In this document: piece by piece, positions 5,707 to 6,009 of the stretch
Position numbering within the stretch: the first letter of the stretch is position 1
How the letters are laid out: each line of letters begins with the position of its first letter
Assembly: GCA_003136615.1 (NCBI GenBank)
Contig: PLFA01000164.1
Location: 368-6,376, forward strand
Source of the DNA: Caulobacteraceae bacterium
Lineage (GTDB): Bacteria; Pseudomonadota; Alphaproteobacteria; Caulobacterales; Caulobacteraceae
Length of the DNA stretch: 6,009 bases
Direction of reading: 5' to 3'
Notes under the pieces: model-generated
Database searches by the model: none
The model's input: only the letters and a program-made list of their open reading frames with translations
Told to the model about the DNA's origin: nothing
Position numbers and translations under genes: made by a program

Positions 5707-6009
5707 TCAGCGGGCCTTCTTCACGTGACGCGTGCGGATGATGAACTTATCCGTGGTCTTGTTGCTGCGTGTCTTGCGACCCTTGGTGGGCTTGCCCCAG
5801 GGGGTCACGGGGTGACGACCGCCCGAGGTGCGGCCTTCGCCGCCGCCATGGGGGTGATCGATGGGGTTCATGGCGACGCCGCGAACATGCGGGCGCCGGC
5901 CCTTGTGGCGAACGCGGCCGGCCTTGCCGAGCACCTCGTTCATGTGGTCGGGGTTCGACACAGCGCCGACCGTGGCCATGCAGGTATCCTGCACCATGCG
6001 AAGCTCACC
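5707..6009 (-). CDS. rplB: 50S ribosomal protein L2, C-terminal part (cut by window edge)
   Basis: L2 is a primary 23S rRNA-binding protein required for subunit association and peptidyl transferase activity. Only the last 100 residues are present; the reading frame enters from the window edge, so the ATG at 5997 is internal, not the start. The fragment begins [15 protein letters not shown] and contains the most conserved L2 segment, [18 protein letters not shown] (43-60 of the fragment), which carries the histidine corresponding to E. coli His229, implicated in peptidyl transfer. [16 protein letters not shown] (66-81) and the FIIR..HVKKAR end follow. The family has about 275 residues, so roughly the first 175 lie outside. 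The TGA stop is 4 nt before rpsS. Confidence 0.98.
   Translation of the reverse strand, partial: GELRMVQDTCMATVGAVSNPDHMNEVLGKAGRVRHKGRRPHVRGVAMNPIDHPHGGGEGRTSGGRHPVTPWGKPTKGRKTRSNKTTDKFIIRTRHVKKAR

Noticed and set aside
1..6009. A novel system, mobile element, CRISPR array or accessory insertion
   Set aside because: All but a few dozen bases are assigned to 15 conserved ribosomal protein genes in canonical order; no repeats, foreign genes or composition break are seen.

Overview
This window is a stretch of a bacterial chromosome taken from the middle of the S10-spc ribosomal protein cluster. Every gene lies on the minus strand, so transcription runs from position 6009 down to position 1. 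In transcription order the genes are rplB (3' part only), rpsS, rplV, rpsC, rplP, rpmC, rpsQ, rplN, rplX, rplE, rpsN, rpsH, rplF, rplR and rpsE (5' part only). This is the standard bacterial order with nothing inserted or missing. No tRNA, rRNA, mobile element, CRISPR array or accessory gene is visible.

The DNA is GC-rich. Several proteins point to an alphaproteobacterium: a 14-15 residue N-terminal extension on L22, a 13 residue extension on L5, a charged tail on S3, a charged N-terminal tail on S5 and the zinc-free 101-residue form of S14. From remembered family sequences the proteins look closest to the Caulobacterales (Caulobacter/Phenylobacterium type). That placement is an inference and was not checked by a search.

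Layout: 6009-5707 is the L2 C-terminus; 5702-4281 holds S19, L22 and S3; 4262-3370 holds L16, L29 and S17, the end of the classical S10 operon; 3373-844 holds L14, L24, L5, S14, S8 and L6; 839-1 holds L18 and the first 156 residues of S5. Genes are packed almost without gaps. Three junctions share one base (TGATG), one shares four (ATGA), one shares eight, and the remaining gaps run from 1 to 27 nt. The S10 and spc parts are joined by the ATGA overlap at rpsQ/rplN, so there is no intergenic space there for a separate spc promoter.

The products assemble into both subunits: S3, S5, S8, S14, S17 and S19 into the 30S; L2, L5, L6, L14, L16, L18, L22, L24 and L29 into the 50S. The tight junctions suggest translational coupling to keep the products stoichiometric. 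I found no undescribed system. The most notable non-coding signal is a two-part inverted repeat (2108-2144) across the rplE stop codon and the rplE-rpsN spacer, the widest gap in the window. No gene-free stretch exceeds 27 nt.
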